A DNA stretch of 64,000 bases from Trinickia acidisoli (GTDB taxonomy: Bacteria > Pseudomonadota > Gammaproteobacteria > Burkholderiales > Burkholderiaceae): assembly GCF_017315725.1 (NCBI RefSeq), contig NZ_JAFLRG010000001.1, positions 3,534,001-3,598,000 on the forward strand. Reading direction: 5' to 3'. Made by a program: the position numbers and the translations under genes. Position 1 is the stretch's first letter; every line of letters starts with the position of its first letter. Shown here piece by piece: positions 34,398-44,853 of the stretch. A model generated the notes under the pieces. That model did not search any database. It saw only the letters and a list, made by a program, of their open reading frames with translations, and was not told where the DNA came from.

Positions 34398-34945
34398 TGG
34401 CCGCCGCGCCCCTTACGGCAAGCGAACGCGCGAGCCGCGTCAAGCTGATGATTTTCGACATCGACGGCGTGCTGACCGACGGCGGTTTGATGTTCACGGC
34501 TCAAGGCGATTACATGAAGTCGTTCAACTCGTTGGACGGCCACGGCCTGAAGCTGCTCGGCGAAGCGGGCATTCAAACGGCGATCATCACGGGCCGCCGC
34601 TCCGACATCGTGCTCGTGCGGGCGCAGGAAATGCACATCACGCACCTGTATCAGGGCGTCTCCGACAAGATCGAGGCGTTCGCCCAACTGATGCGCGAAG
34701 CCAACGTCACGGCCGAGCAATGCGGCTACATGGGCGACGACTGGCCCGACCTCGGCGTGATGACGCGTTGCGGTTTCGCCGCGGCGCCGGCCAACGCGCA
34801 CCCCGAGGTGATCGCCCGTGCGCATTGGGTGGCCGAGGCCCGCGGCGGGCAAGGCGCGGCACGCGAAGTCTGCGACGCGATTCTGCGCGCCCAGCACCGC
34901 TACGACGCGCTGCTCGCCCAGGCGTGCGGCGCCCGGCGCGCATGA
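34397..34945 (+). CDS. kdsC: 3-deoxy-D-manno-octulosonate-8-phosphate phosphatase
   Basis: This 182-residue HAD-superfamily phosphatase (C0 type) dephosphorylates Kdo-8-phosphate. The nucleophile motif is MIFDIDGVLTDGGL near residue 16 (Asp nucleophile), motif II is TGRRSDI near 78, and the metal motif is CGYMGDDWPDLGVM near 113. Its ATG overlaps the kdsD stop by one base, and its stop overlaps the lptC start, so the genes are translationally coupled. Confidence 0.97.
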   Translation: MAAAPLTASERASRVKLMIFDIDGVLTDGGLMFTAQGDYMKSFNSLDGHGLKLLGEAGIQTAIITGRRSDIVLVRAQEMHITHLYQGVSDKIEAFAQLMREANVTAEQCGYMGDDWPDLGVMTRCGFAAAPANAHPEVIARAHWVAEARGGQGAAREVCDAILRAQHRYDALLAQACGARRA

Positions 34946-35556
34946 ACGCCTCGCGCGTCACGTCGCTGCTTTCGTTGATCGCCATGGCGGCGCTCGCGGG
35001 CGGCACCTATTGGCTGCTGCAAGCGACGCGGCCGCCGCCGGCGCGCGACGAGGGCGGCCCCAAGACTCACACGCCCGATTACTTCGCCGATCACTTTTCC
35101 GTCTCCGAACTCGATCAGTCCGGCACGACGCAATACCGCCTGACGGCAATCAAGATGGTGCACTACGAGGACGACGAGAACAGCGACCTCACGCAACCGG
35201 CGATCCGGGCCTTCCAGCCGGACAAGCCGATCGTGACGGCCACGGGCGAGCGCGGCACGATCAACGGCGACGCCTCGATCGTCGATTTGTACGACAATGC
35301 GCGCATCGTACGCGCCGCGGGCGCCGGCGACCCCGAAATGCAGGCCGACTCGTCGCACTTTCGCGTGTTCGTGAACGACGATGTGATCGAGTCGAAAAAC
35401 CCGGTTAAACTTCGGCGCAGCCTGTCCGTCGCGACGGCGAACGCCATGACCTACAACAATGTTACCCGTGTGATGCAGCTTTTCGGCAATGTCCGAGGCA
35501 ACATCGCAGCTTCGGACATGTCGGGGGCCGGCAGCTCTGGCGCCGGTTCGAAGTAA
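34942..35556 (+). CDS. lptC: LPS export protein LptC
   Basis: This 204-residue bitopic inner-membrane protein receives LPS from the LptB2FG transporter and passes it to LptA. One N-terminal membrane segment (about 6-24; VTSLLSLIAMAALAGGTYWL) is followed by a periplasmic beta-jellyroll with the family pattern SELDQSGTTQYRLTA and VTATGERGTINGDA. The ATG at 34942 overlaps the kdsC stop (ATGA). The C-terminus ends in a Gly/Ser-rich tail. Confidence 0.95.
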   Translation: MNASRVTSLLSLIAMAALAGGTYWLLQATRPPPARDEGGPKTHTPDYFADHFSVSELDQSGTTQYRLTAIKMVHYEDDENSDLTQPAIRAFQPDKPIVTATGERGTINGDASIVDLYDNARIVRAAGAGDPEMQADSSHFRVFVNDDVIESKNPVKLRRSLSVATANAMTYNNVTRVMQLFGNVRGNIAASDMSGAGSSGAGSK

Positions 35557-35586
35557 CCGGGTCCCATCCTTTCGTAGCGTGACTGC

Positions 35587-36246
35587 ATGAACGAATCGTT
35601 CTCTCTTAACGAACGCCGGCCGGCGCGCGCCGGCCTCGCCGCGATGCTCGCCGTGCTCGCTTGCCTCGCGCTCGGGCCGGTCGCCCACGCCGAGCAGGCG
35701 GACAAGGACAAGCCGATGAACATCGAGGCCGACAACATGACCTACGACGATCTGAAGCAGGTCACCGTGTTTACCGGCCACGTCGTCGCGACAAAGGGCA
35801 CGATTCTGATCAAAGCCGACCGCGTGGACGTGCGCCAGGACCCGCAAGGCTACCAATACGCGACCGGCACGATGGACCCGAACAGCAAGGATCTGGCCTA
35901 TTTCCGTCAAAAGCGCGAGGGCGTGGACGAATACATCCAGGGCACCGCCGAACGGATCGACTACGATGGCAAGAAAGATCTGACGACGCTCACCACGAAT
36001 GCGACGGTGAACCGCCTGCAAGGGCTCACGACGGTGATGGACACGGTGCACGGCAGCGTCGTCACGTACGATGGCCAGAACGACTTCTACACGGCGCGCG
36101 CGGGCAAGGACGTGGCCGGGCCCGGCAACCCGAGCGGACGCGTGCGCGCGATGCTTTCGCCGCGCAACGGCGGCCCCGCACCTTTGACCGGCGGGCCGGC
36201 CAAGCTTGCGCCCGCGTCGGCGATCCAAGGAAACGCAACGCAGTGA
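35587..36246 (+). CDS. lptA: Periplasmic LPS transport protein LptA
   Basis: This 219-residue protein bridges the periplasm in LPS transport. A signal peptide (about 1-35, cut after AHA) is followed by the OstA-type beta-jellyroll from [18 protein letters not shown] to about residue 170, and then a Pro/Gly/Ala-rich tail (about 180-219) that is longer than in enterics. It lies 30 bp after lptC, and its stop overlaps the GTG start of lptB. Confidence 0.95.
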   Translation: MNESFSLNERRPARAGLAAMLAVLACLALGPVAHAEQADKDKPMNIEADNMTYDDLKQVTVFTGHVVATKGTILIKADRVDVRQDPQGYQYATGTMDPNSKDLAYFRQKREGVDEYIQGTAERIDYDGKKDLTTLTTNATVNRLQGLTTVMDTVHGSVVTYDGQNDFYTARAGKDVAGPGNPSGRVRAMLSPRNGGPAPLTGGPAKLAPASAIQGNATQ

Positions 36247-37052
36247 ATACGCTATCCACCTCCGCCGCGCAGACGAGCGCGGCGCCGCTCACGGACGAGC
36301 GAACCGGCGCGGTGAGCTCGCTCGTCGTGCGCAACTTGAAGAAGCGCTACGGCTCGCGCACCGTCGTCAAAGATGTCTCGCTAGATGTCAAGAGCGGCGA
36401 GGTGGTGGGTCTGCTGGGGCCGAACGGCGCGGGCAAGACCACGTCGTTCTACATGATCGTCGGCTTGGTGCCGCTCGAGGCCGGCGAAATCCTCCTCGAC
36501 GGCAAGTCGATCAGCCTGCTGCCGATCCACAAGCGCGCGGCGCTCGGCCTGTCGTACCTGCCGCAGGAAGCTTCGGTATTTCGCAAACTGACGGTCGAGG
36601 AAAACATCCGCGCCGTGCTCGAATTGCAGCACGACGAAGACGGCAAACGGCTGGGGAAATCCGTGATCGAGGCACGCACCGAAGCGTTGCTCGACGAGTT
36701 GCAGGTTTCGCATCTGCGGGAAAACCCGGCTTTGTCTCTGTCGGGTGGCGAGCGCCGCCGTGTCGAGATCGCACGCGCACTGGCGACGAATCCGAGTTTC
36801 ATTCTGCTCGACGAACCGTTTGCCGGCGTCGACCCGATCGCGGTGCTCGAGATCCAAAAGATCGTCAAATTCCTCAAGCAGCGCAATATCGGCGTCTTGA
36901 TTACCGATCACAACGTGCGCGAGACGCTCGGCATCTGCGATCACGCCTACATCATCAGCGACGGCTCCGTGCTCGCCGCGGGGGCGCCGCACGAAATCGT
37001 CGAGAACGAGAGCGTCCGCCGCGTCTATCTCGGCGAACACTTCCGCATGTAA
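36243..37052 (+). CDS. lptB: LPS export ABC transporter ATPase LptB
   Basis: This 269-residue cytoplasmic ATPase powers LPS extraction by LptFG. Motifs are complete: Walker [10 protein letters not shown] (59-67), signature LSGGE (166-170), Walker B FILLDE (186-191) and the switch His in TDHNV. The N-terminus carries about 25 extra Ser/Ala/Thr-rich residues before the ABC core, normal for Burkholderiaceae. The GTG start at 36243 overlaps the lptA stop. rpoN follows, the usual order in proteobacteria. Confidence 0.97.
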   Translation: MNTLSTSAAQTSAAPLTDERTGAVSSLVVRNLKKRYGSRTVVKDVSLDVKSGEVVGLLGPNGAGKTTSFYMIVGLVPLEAGEILLDGKSISLLPIHKRAALGLSYLPQEASVFRKLTVEENIRAVLELQHDEDGKRLGKSVIEARTEALLDELQVSHLRENPALSLSGGERRRVEIARALATNPSFILLDEPFAGVDPIAVLEIQKIVKFLKQRNIGVLITDHNVRETLGICDHAYIISDGSVLAAGAPHEIVENESVRRVYLGEHFRM

Positions 37053-37188
37053 GGTCCGGATCGCCGGACCAGCATTTTTTACGCAATCGGCGTAAGGGCC
37101 GCGGCGCGCCGCCGCACGGCCGCATACCGTGGGGCCGGCCGAGGTTTCCGGCGCGTGGCAAAGTCTCTACAATGAAAGACACATTGCC

Positions 37189-38697
37189 ATGAAAGCCAGT
37201 CTCCAACTCCGCCTGTCGCAGCATCTTGCGCTGACCCCACAACTGCAACAGTCGATCCGATTGCTGCAGTTGTCGACGCTCGAACTGCAGCAGGAAGTCG
37301 CGATGGCCGTCGCGCAAAATCCGCTGCTCGAATCCGAAGACGAATGGATCGCGAGTCCGCTGCGTGTCGCGTCGGACGGCACCGTGATCGCGCAGGCGCC
37401 GACGTCATCCGCCCAAGAGCCGATGAGCGGTGGCGCAGGCACGTCCGAGAGTGCCGAGCGCAGCGAACGCAGTGACGGTGGCGGCACGGACGAATACGGC
37501 ACGCCCAGCGCAAGCGACGGCGCCGATTCGTCGCAGTGGAATCTCGACGACTACGGCCGCTCGTCGGGCGCATCCGACGACGACGACCTGCCGCCGCTGC
37601 AAATTCACGAATCGACGACAACCCTGCGCGATCATCTGATGGCGCAGCTTCGCGTCACGCAAGCGGGCCTGCGCGATCGCGCGCTCGTCACGTTCCTGAT
37701 CGAATCGTTGGACGACGACGGCTACCTGACGTCCTCGCTGGACGAAGTATTGACCGATTTGCCCGAAGAGCTCGAAGTCGACGTCGACGAACTCGCCGCC
37801 GCGCTCGCGCTGCTGCAAAGTTTCGATCCGTCCGGCGTCGGCGCGCGCTCGGCATCCGAATGCCTGAAGCTGCAATTGCTGAGGCTGCCCGGTTCGCCCA
37901 CGCGCAAGCTCTCGCTCGAGATCGCCGCCAACCATCTCGAACTACTGGCCGCCCGCGACTTCACGCGCTTGCGCAAGCAACTGAAGGCGAGCGACGACGA
38001 ACTGCGCGACGCGCACGCGATGATCCGCTCGCTCGAGCCGTTTCCGGGCGCAGCGTACGGCAAGGCCGAAGCCGATTACGTGGTACCGGACATCATGGTG
38101 AGAAAGACGTCCGGCGGCTGGCAAGCCGAACTCAATCCCGAGGTGGTTCCGCGCTTGCGCATCAACCACCTGTACGCCAACATCCTGCGCAACAACCGCG
38201 GCGATCCCGGCAGCGGTTCGCTGCGTCAGCAGTTGCAAGAAGCGCGCTGGCTCATCAAGAACATCCAGCAACGTTTCGAGACGATCCTGCGCGTCGCGCA
38301 AGCGATCGTCGAGCGGCAGAAGAACTTCTTCGCGCACGGCGAAATCGCGATGCGCCCCTTGGTTTTGCGGGAAATAGCTGATACGCTGGGCTTGCACGAA
38401 TCGACGGTATCGCGTGTGACGACCGGCAAGTACATGCTCACCCCATTCGGGACGCTCGAGTTCAAGTACTTCTTCGGGTCGCACGTGTCGACCGATACGG
38501 GAGGCGCGGCCTCGTCTACGGCCATTCGCGCGCTCATCAAGCAACTGATAGGAGCAGAAGACTCGAAGACGCCTCTTTCGGACAGCCGCATAGCCGAACT
38601 GCTGGCGGAACAAGGATTCGTGGTCGCACGCCGGACGGTTGCCAAATACCGCGAAGCACTGAAGATCCCCGCAGTCAACTTGCGCAAGTCTCTTTAG
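37189..38697 (+). CDS. rpoN: RNA polymerase sigma-54 factor
   Basis: This 502-residue sigma factor serves -24/-12 promoters. It shows the Gln/Leu-rich region I ([20 protein letters not shown]), an acidic region II (about 50-120), a core-binding region, the helix-turn-helix near 400 and the RpoN box [10 protein letters not shown] near the C-terminus. I start at the ATG at 37189, which gives the canonical N-terminus; an upstream in-frame start at 37129 would add 20 non-conserved residues. It follows lptB by 137 bp. Confidence 0.97.
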   Translation: MKASLQLRLSQHLALTPQLQQSIRLLQLSTLELQQEVAMAVAQNPLLESEDEWIASPLRVASDGTVIAQAPTSSAQEPMSGGAGTSESAERSERSDGGGTDEYGTPSASDGADSSQWNLDDYGRSSGASDDDDLPPLQIHESTTTLRDHLMAQLRVTQAGLRDRALVTFLIESLDDDGYLTSSLDEVLTDLPEELEVDVDELAAALALLQSFDPSGVGARSASECLKLQLLRLPGSPTRKLSLEIAANHLELLAARDFTRLRKQLKASDDELRDAHAMIRSLEPFPGAAYGKAEADYVVPDIMVRKTSGGWQAELNPEVVPRLRINHLYANILRNNRGDPGSGSLRQQLQEARWLIKNIQQRFETILRVAQAIVERQKNFFAHGEIAMRPLVLREIADTLGLHESTVSRVTTGKYMLTPFGTLEFKYFFGSHVSTDTGGAASSTAIRALIKQLIGAEDSKTPLSDSRIAELLAEQGFVVARRTVAKYREALKIPAVNLRKSL

Positions 38698-38869
38698 GCT
38701 TTCCGCGTTTTGCGGAGAGCGTTTACCGGCCCTGACGCCATCGGCGGAACCGGCCGGCCGATACGACCCGCCGCTCGTCAGTCACGCGGGGTGATGACTC
38801 GAGCGGGCCGCTCCCGACCGGCGCAGCCGCACCGATGGTGCCCAGGCAGCCATTCGTTTGGAGAGCACT

Positions 38870-39229
38870 ATGAATCTGAAGATCAGTGGACACCATCTCG
38901 AAGTAACGCCGGCGTTGCGAGAATACGTGATCACCAAGCTCGACAAGGTGCTAAGACATTTCGATCAGGTGATCGATGGCAATGTGGTCCTCTCGGTCGA
39001 CAACCATAAGGAAAAGGATAAGCGGCAGAAGGTTGAAATCAGCCTTCACTTAAAGGGCAAGGACATCTTCATCGAAAGCGCGAACGGCGATCTGTACGCG
39101 GCGATCGACCTCATGGTGGATCGATTGGACCGGCAGGTGGTTCGCCATAAGGGGCGCATCCAAGAACATCAGCACGAGGCGATCAAACATCAGGATGTGC
39201 CGCCGGTCGGCGAGCAAGCGCAGCCGTAG
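38870..39229 (+). CDS. hpf: Ribosome hibernation-promoting factor
   Basis: This 119-residue short-type factor binds the small ribosomal subunit and stores ribosomes as inactive dimers in stationary phase. The N-terminus [20 protein letters not shown] and the helix [20 protein letters not shown] are family features. The ATG at 38870, four codons inside the longer frame, has GGAGAG just upstream. It lies between rpoN and ptsN as usual and is followed by an intrinsic terminator. Confidence 0.95.
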   Translation: MNLKISGHHLEVTPALREYVITKLDKVLRHFDQVIDGNVVLSVDNHKEKDKRQKVEISLHLKGKDIFIESANGDLYAAIDLMVDRLDRQVVRHKGRIQEHQHEAIKHQDVPPVGEQAQP

Positions 39230-39268
39230 AACGGCGGCCGACGCAGAGGCGTCTCACCCCGCGAGAAC

Positions 39269-39293
39269 AGCCGCCCTTGACGGGCGGCTTTTT
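39269..39293 (+). terminator. Intrinsic terminator after hpf
   Basis: AGCCGCCC (39269-39276) pairs with GGGCGGCT (39282-39289) round a TTGAC loop and runs into five T residues. It separates hpf from ptsN, so ptsN must have its own promoter, and a -10 candidate lies 60 bp downstream. Confidence 0.85.
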
Positions 39294-39352
39294 CATGGCA
39301 TGTCCGAATATGTCCTCGTTGGCGCGGCGCACCATATGCTTGCGCCCTGTTC

Positions 39353-39358
39353 TATAAT
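39353..39358 (+). promoter_or_regulatory. Candidate -10 element of ptsN
   Basis: TATAAT, read as TCTATAATG, is a consensus -10 box between the hpf terminator and ptsN, but no convincing -35 box is visible 17 bp upstream. If used, it gives a leader of about 140 bases, GC-rich and with several potential hairpins, before the ptsN ATG. Confidence 0.35.
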
Positions 39359-39504
39359 GTGCCGGTTATTGAAGGGGCAGCCGGCCGCGGTAAAGCCCGA
39401 CCGGAGCCTGGCGGCGTCGGTCCGCCGAGCCGACGCACACGGCCGAAAATCGACAACCAGCCGTTGCCGCGAGGAGCGCCCAGGCGACGCGTTAGCCTGC
39501 CAAC

Positions 39505-39960
39505 ATGAATCGTTTAGCCAAATTTCTTCCGCTCGAAAACGTCGTCATCGGCCTTTCGGTTACCAGCAAGAAGCGAGTATTCGAGCAAGCGGGCCTGATT
39601 TTCGAAAACCAGAACGGAATCGGCCGCAGCGCAGTCACCGACAATCTCTTCGCACGCGAACGGCTCGGCTCCACGGCGCTGGGCGAAGGCGTCGCGATCC
39701 CTCACGGGCGCATCAAAGGTCTCAAGCAGCCGCTCGCCGCGTTCGTGCGAGTCGATCAGCCGATCCCGTTCGAAGCGCCGGACGGGCAGCCCGTCTCCCT
39801 GCTGATTTTCCTGCTCGTGCCCGAACAGGCCACGCAGCAACACTTGGAAATCCTCTCGGAAATCGCGCAATTGCTGTCCGACCGCGAAGCGCGCGAACGC
39901 CTGCACACCGAACAGAATCGCGAAGAGTTGCATCGCCTGCTCACCCAATGGCACCCTTGA
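39505..39960 (+). CDS. ptsN: PTS-Ntr EIIA protein
   Basis: This 151-residue phosphocarrier belongs to the nitrogen-related PTS, which regulates potassium, nitrogen and carbon functions rather than sugar uptake. The phospho-accepting His is H67 in GEGVAIPHGRI, and the start MNRLAKFLPLENVVIGL is typical. It is followed by hprK and rapZ in the usual order. Confidence 0.96.
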   Translation: MNRLAKFLPLENVVIGLSVTSKKRVFEQAGLIFENQNGIGRSAVTDNLFARERLGSTALGEGVAIPHGRIKGLKQPLAAFVRVDQPIPFEAPDGQPVSLLIFLLVPEQATQQHLEILSEIAQLLSDREARERLHTEQNREELHRLLTQWHP

Positions 39961-40092
39961 GCTTGCCGTAGCGCCCAAGCCTCGTAGCCGGCGCGGCGGC
40001 GCGGCGTGTGGCGCGCGCCGTTCATGGGCCTTGGCGGGCAGGCTGGCGCACGTCGTCGCCGCGCGTCGCGGTCAAATAGGAGCAAGGGATTC

Positions 40093-41061
40093 ATGGATAC
40101 GTCCAGCATCAACGCCCAAAGCATTTTCGACGACAACGCCTCCATGCTCAAACTGAGCTGGCTGACGGGGCACGAAGGCTGGGAGCGCGGCTTTTCCGCC
40201 GAAACCGTCGCGAACGCGACGTCGAGCGCCGACCTCGTCGGCCACTTGAACTTGATCCACCCTAACCGGATCCAGGTGCTGGGCGAGGCCGAAGTCAATT
40301 ACTACCAGCGGCAATCGGACGAAGACCGGTCGCGGCACATGGCCGAGCTCATCGCGCTCGAGCCGCCGTTTCTCGTCGTCGCGGGCGGCGTGGCCGCGCC
40401 GCCCGAACTCGTGTTGCGCTGTACGCGCTCGTCGACGCCGCTGTTTACGACCTCGATGTCCCCGGCCGCCGTCATCGATAGCTTGCGCCTTTACATGTCG
40501 CGCATTCTCGCGCCGCGCGCGACGCTGCACGGCGTTTTTCTCGACATTCTCGGCATGGGCGTGCTGCTGACCGGCGATTCGGGCCTCGGCAAGAGCGAGC
40601 TCGGTCTCGAACTCATTAGCCGCGGGCACGGGCTCGTGGCCGACGATGCCGTCGATTTCGTGCGGCTCGGCCCCGATTTCGTGGAGGGCCGCTGCCCCCC
40701 GTTACTCCAGAATCTGCTCGAAGTGCGCGGATTGGGCTTGCTCGACATCAAGACGATCTTCGGTGAAACGGCGGTACGCCGCAAAATGAAGCTCAAGCTC
40801 ATCGTGCAACTCGTGCGCCGGCCCGACGGCGAGTTCCAGCGCCTACCGCTCGAAAGCCAGACCGTGGACGTGCTTGGGCTGCCGATCAGCAAAGTAACGA
40901 TCCAAGTGGCCGCGGGCCGCAACCTTGCCGTGCTCGTCGAAGCCGCCGTGCGCAACACCATCCTCCAGTTGCGCGGAATCGACACGCTGCGCGATTTCAT
41001 GGATCGGCAACGGATCGCGATGCAAGATCCCGATAGCCAATTGCCCGGCAAGCTCATGTAA
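40093..41061 (+). CDS. hprK: HPr kinase/phosphorylase
   Basis: This 322-residue protein phosphorylates and dephosphorylates HPr at serine. The N-terminal regulatory domain covers about 1-130. The catalytic domain has Walker [10 protein letters not shown] (161-169) and the HprK signature [16 protein letters not shown] near residue 216. I start at the ATG at 40093, which begins the family-typical [15 protein letters not shown]; the frame is open 29 codons further upstream without conserved sequence. It lies between ptsN and rapZ, the standard beta-proteobacterial order. Confidence 0.97.
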   Translation: MDTSSINAQSIFDDNASMLKLSWLTGHEGWERGFSAETVANATSSADLVGHLNLIHPNRIQVLGEAEVNYYQRQSDEDRSRHMAELIALEPPFLVVAGGVAAPPELVLRCTRSSTPLFTTSMSPAAVIDSLRLYMSRILAPRATLHGVFLDILGMGVLLTGDSGLGKSELGLELISRGHGLVADDAVDFVRLGPDFVEGRCPPLLQNLLEVRGLGLLDIKTIFGETAVRRKMKLKLIVQLVRRPDGEFQRLPLESQTVDVLGLPISKVTIQVAAGRNLAVLVEAAVRNTILQLRGIDTLRDFMDRQRIAMQDPDSQLPGKLM

Positions 41062-41190
41062 AGCGTCCCGTCGTCGGGCAGGTTTGCCGCCCCGGCCCGC
41101 AATCGCCCGCGATCTTTCCGCAATCGGCCTTTCACCAGCCCCGCGGCGCCCGAATGCAAGTGCTATGATGAAACGAACTGGTTCTCCCCC

Positions 41191-42090
41191 ATGCGCATCG
41201 TTCTGATCACCGGCATTTCCGGCTCCGGCAAGTCCGTCGCGTTGAACGCGCTCGCCGACGCGGGTTATTACTGCGTCGACAATCTGCCGCCCCGCTTCCT
41301 GCCCGCGCTCACTCAGTATCTCGCGAGCGACGACGAAGGGCACGAGCGGCTGGCGGTCGCGATCGACGCACGCTCGAGCGCCTCGCTCGACGACATGCCC
41401 GGCATCATCCGCGATTTGGCGAGCGAACACGACGTGCGCGTGCTGTTTCTCAATGCGAGCACGCAGTCGCTGATTCAGCGTTTTTCCGAAACGCGCCGGC
41501 GCCATCCGCTTTCAGGCTCCCCCGCGCATGACGCCGATGTCGGCCTGCTTGCCTCGCTCGAGGAAGCGATCGAGCGCGAGCGCGAACTCGTCGCGCCGCT
41601 CGCGGAGTTCGGGCATCAGATCGATACGAGCAACCTGCGCGCGAATGTGCTGCGTGCGTGGGTCACGCGCTTCATCGAGGAGCAGCGCGAAGGTCTGATG
41701 CTGATGTTCGAATCGTTCGGGTTCAAGCGCGGCCTGCCGCTCGACGCCGATTTCGTCTTCGACGTGCGCGCCCTGCCCAACCCGTACTACGACCATCGTC
41801 TGCGCCCCCTGACGGGACGCGACCAGCCCGTTATCGATTACCTCGACGCGTTGCCGATCGTTCACGAAATGATCGACGACATCCAAGCATTCGTCATGAA
41901 GTGGCTGCCGCGTTTTCGCGAAGACAACCGCAGCTACCTGACCGTCGCGATCGGCTGCACGGGTGGACAGCACCGCTCCGTGTTCATCGCCGAGACACTC
42001 GCCGCGCGTCTTTCGCGCGAGGCGACCGTGATCGTGCGGCATCGCGATGCGCCGGTCGCCATCGACGAATCGTCACGGTTAGTGGCTTAA
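41191..42090 (+). CDS. rapZ: RNase adapter / nucleotide-binding protein RapZ
   Basis: This 299-residue P-loop protein has Walker A GISGSGKS near residue 8, the conserved [11 protein letters not shown] after it, and the C-terminal domain with [16 protein letters not shown], which binds RNA or a metabolite. In enterics RapZ guides RNase E to GlmZ and senses glucosamine 6-phosphate; in beta-proteobacteria its target is unknown. It ends the ptsN-hprK-rapZ group. Confidence 0.96.
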   Translation: MRIVLITGISGSGKSVALNALADAGYYCVDNLPPRFLPALTQYLASDDEGHERLAVAIDARSSASLDDMPGIIRDLASEHDVRVLFLNASTQSLIQRFSETRRRHPLSGSPAHDADVGLLASLEEAIERERELVAPLAEFGHQIDTSNLRANVLRAWVTRFIEEQREGLMLMFESFGFKRGLPLDADFVFDVRALPNPYYDHRLRPLTGRDQPVIDYLDALPIVHEMIDDIQAFVMKWLPRFREDNRSYLTVAIGCTGGQHRSVFIAETLAARLSREATVIVRHRDAPVAIDESSRLVA

Positions 42091-42127
42091 CCCGCCGCGG
42101 CCTACGCGGCAATTCGAAGCGTGCGCC

Positions 42128-42763
42128 ATGCCCCCCACTCCCGCCGTCTACGCTGACCTGCCGCTCTTTCCCCTGCACACCGTGCTGTTCCCGGATGGGC
42201 TGTTGCCTCTGAAGATCTTCGAAGCGCGCTATCTCGACATGGCGCGCGGCTGCCTGCGCGACGATTCGCCGTTCGGCGTTTGCCTGCTGAAAAGCGGCGG
42301 CGAAGTCGCACAGGAAAACGTGCCGTGCGTACCCGAGATGGTCGGCACGCTCGCGCGAATCGAGCAGTGCGACGTCGACGATTACGGCATGCTGCTCGTG
42401 CGCGCGCGCGGCACTCGGCGTTTTCGCCTGCTCTCGCACCGCAAGGAGCCGAGCGGATTGCTCGTCGGTATGGCCGAGCCCTTGGCGGACGACGTTCCGC
42501 TCGAAGGCGTGGACGTACTCGCGAAATTCGGCGCCTGTGCCGAGGTGCTCGAGCGGATCATCGAAGCCATCCGCGAACGCGACATCGAAAGCCTGCCGTT
42601 CGCCGAGCCGTTCCGCTTCGACGATCCGAGCTGGGTTTCCAACCGCCTTTCGGAAATTCTGCAAATCCCGCTGCGCGCACGCCAAAAACTGATGGAACTC
42701 ACCGATGCGAACGAGCGCATCGATGCGGTCCATCACTACATGCAGCAGCATCAGTTGCTCTAA
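42128..42763 (+). CDS. LON substrate-binding domain protein
   Basis: This 211-residue protein consists of the N-terminal substrate-binding domain of Lon protease alone, without ATPase or protease parts. The start YADLPLFPLHTVLFPDGLLPL and IFEARYLDMARGCLRDDSPF are typical. Such stand-alone LonN proteins are widespread and their role is not settled; they are often called peptidase S16. It lies 38 bp after rapZ and converges with mutY. Confidence 0.93.
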   Translation: MPPTPAVYADLPLFPLHTVLFPDGLLPLKIFEARYLDMARGCLRDDSPFGVCLLKSGGEVAQENVPCVPEMVGTLARIEQCDVDDYGMLLVRARGTRRFRLLSHRKEPSGLLVGMAEPLADDVPLEGVDVLAKFGACAEVLERIIEAIRERDIESLPFAEPFRFDDPSWVSNRLSEILQIPLRARQKLMELTDANERIDAVHHYMQQHQLL

Positions 42764-42790
42764 CGCTCTAACGCGGCTCGCCCGAGGCCG

Positions 42791-43903
42791 TCAGACGAGC
42801 GAGCCTTTGAGCGCATCGAGCAACTTGCGCACGGGTGCCGGTACGCCATAGTCGTCGAGCTGCGCGAGCGGCACCCAAGCGGTTTCGTCGTCACGCACAT
42901 GCGCGCAAGCCGCTTGCTGCGCGCGGTCGAGATCGGCGCAGCGCGGCTCGATGTCGAGCTTGAAATGCGTGAACGTATGCGTCATCGGTGCCAGACGCTC
43001 CAAGCCCTGCGCGGCCCCGAATGCATGCGCGCGCTGCGCGAGCGACGCTTCATCGGACGCCTCGGGCAAGCTCCACAAACCACCCCAAATACCCGACGGC
43101 GGGCGCCGTTCGAGCAACACGCAAGCGCCATCGCGCAGCACGAGCATCCACGTGCGGCGCGTGGGCACGGTCTTTTTCGGCCGTGCCGCCGGCAGTTCAC
43201 GCTGCCGTCCCGTCGCTTGCGCGACGCAATCGACCGCGAACGGGCAGCGCACGCAGTCGGGCTTGCCGCGGACGCACAGCGTCGCCCCAAGATCCATCAA
43301 CCCTTGTGTGTAGGCGCTCACGTCATCGTCGGACGCCTGCGCCCCTGGCATCACACGCTCGGCAAGCGCCCACATCGCGTTTTCGACCCGCTTTTCGCCT
43401 GGGAAGCCCTCGATGCCGAATACACGCGCAAGCACGCGTTTGACGTTCCCATCCAGAATCGTCGCCCGCGCGCCGAAGGCGAATGAAGCAATCGCCGCGG
43501 CCGTCGAGCGGCCGATGCCGGGCAATTCGGCCAGTTGCTCGGGCGAAGCCGGGAACGCGCCGCCGTGTCGCTCCACGACGGCCTGCGCGCACCGATGCAA
43601 GTTGCGCGCGCGCGAGTAATAGCCGAGGCCGGCCCACAGCGCCATGACCTCGTCGATCGGCGCCCCGGCCAGCGCGGCGACGTCGGGGAACCGAGCGAGA
43701 AATTTCGCGTAGTAAGGAATAACGGTCGACACCTGCGTTTGTTGCAGCATGATTTCCGACAACCAGATGCGGTAGGGGTCGCGCGTGTTCTGCCACGGCA
43801 GATCGTGGCGCCCGTGGCGGCGCTGCCATGCGATCAGTTGCGTGGCGAAGGCCGCATGCAGCGGCGCGGCGGGTTGCTCGGTCAAGATCGGAGAAGCGGA
43901 CAT
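42791..43903 (-). CDS. mutY: A/G-specific adenine DNA glycosylase
   Basis: This 370-residue repair glycosylase removes adenine mispaired with 8-oxoguanine. The helix-hairpin-helix is LPGIGRSTAAAIASFAFG, the iron-sulfur loop gives four Cys (CVRGKPDCVRCPFAVDC), and a C-terminal Nudix-like domain recognises 8-oxoG. I start at the ATG at 43903, giving MSASPILTEQ; the longer frame adds 38 basic, non-conserved residues. mutM lies upstream on the same strand, 13 bp away, so the two 8-oxoG repair genes form an operon. Confidence 0.97.
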   Translation of the reverse strand: MSASPILTEQPAAPLHAAFATQLIAWQRRHGRHDLPWQNTRDPYRIWLSEIMLQQTQVSTVIPYYAKFLARFPDVAALAGAPIDEVMALWAGLGYYSRARNLHRCAQAVVERHGGAFPASPEQLAELPGIGRSTAAAIASFAFGARATILDGNVKRVLARVFGIEGFPGEKRVENAMWALAERVMPGAQASDDDVSAYTQGLMDLGATLCVRGKPDCVRCPFAVDCVAQATGRQRELPAARPKKTVPTRRTWMLVLRDGACVLLERRPPSGIWGGLWSLPEASDEASLAQRAHAFGAAQGLERLAPMTHTFTHFKLDIEPRCADLDRAQQAACAHVRDDETAWVPLAQLDDYGVPAPVRKLLDALKGSLV

Positions 43904-43916
43904 GGACGGTGAAAAG

Positions 43917-44744
43917 TCAGCGCTGGCAGTGCGCGCAGTAATAGGTGGAGCGTTGCCCTTGGACGATCTGGCGAATCGGCGTTGCGCAGACGCGGCACGG
44001 CGCGCCGGCACGATCATAGACGAAGCAATCGAGCTGGAAATAGCCGCTTGCGCCGTCGCTGCCCACGAAGTCTCGCAGGGTGCTGCCGCCGCGTTCGATG
44101 GCGGCGGCCAGCGTCACGCGCACGGCGTCGGCCAGACGCTCGCAGCGCGCGAGCGAGACGCGGCCCGCGGGCGTGGTCGGTCGAATACCGGCGCGAAACA
44201 GGCTCTCCGACGCGTAGATGTTGCCGACGCCCACGACGATCTCGCCGGCCAGCAGCACTTGCTTGATCGAGACCGTCCGTCCGCGCGTGCCCCGGAAAAT
44301 GAGCTCGCCGCTAAACTCGTCGGAAAACGGCTCGACACCGAGACTAGCAAGCAGCGGGTGCGAATTGACGTCGCCGTCGGCGCGCGCGTGCCAAAGCACG
44401 GCGCCGAAACGGCGCGGATCGCGGTAGCGAAGCACGAATTCGTCGAAAATCCAGTCGATGTGGTCGTGCTTGGCCGGCTCGCCCGCCCGGTCGTGCCGGA
44501 GCACGCGCAGCGTGCCGGTCATGCCGAGATGGACGATGAACCAGCCTGCATCGGTTTCGAACAGCAGATATTTGCCGCGCCGCTCGACCTTGCGCACGGC
44601 TTGCTGCGCGAGCGTGCGGGGCAGATCGGCCGGCACCGGCCAGCGCAGCGCGCTCGTGCGCACGTCGACACGCTCGACGCGGCGGCCCGTGACGTACGGC
44701 TCGATGCCGCGCCGGGTAACTTCAACTTCTGGCAGCTCGGGCAT
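43917..44744 (-). CDS. mutM: Formamidopyrimidine-DNA glycosylase
   Basis: This 275-residue bifunctional glycosylase/AP lyase removes oxidised purines. The catalytic N-terminal Pro and Glu are in MPELPEVEV, the H2TH region follows, and the zinc finger at the C-terminus has CRVC and CAHC pairs. It is cotranscribed with mutY downstream and divergent from the TPR gene. Confidence 0.98.
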   Translation of the reverse strand: MPELPEVEVTRRGIEPYVTGRRVERVDVRTSALRWPVPADLPRTLAQQAVRKVERRGKYLLFETDAGWFIVHLGMTGTLRVLRHDRAGEPAKHDHIDWIFDEFVLRYRDPRRFGAVLWHARADGDVNSHPLLASLGVEPFSDEFSGELIFRGTRGRTVSIKQVLLAGEIVVGVGNIYASESLFRAGIRPTTPAGRVSLARCERLADAVRVTLAAAIERGGSTLRDFVGSDGASGYFQLDCFVYDRAGAPCRVCATPIRQIVQGQRSTYYCAHCQR

Positions 44745-44853
44745 GTCTAAAGAGGTTTAAAAACGCGGTAATGGGTGTGTAACTTGCATGGTCCAATTCT
44801 GCGTGTATTGTAGCGAGCGCGTTACAATCGACCGAAACCTCGAACGGATCTCC

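Noticed and set aside
44788..44853. An extended N-terminus of the TPR protein from the ATG at 44788
   Set aside because: It would put 22 residues, with Cys and charged groups, before the signal peptide and lies over the likely promoter; the start at 44854 is better.
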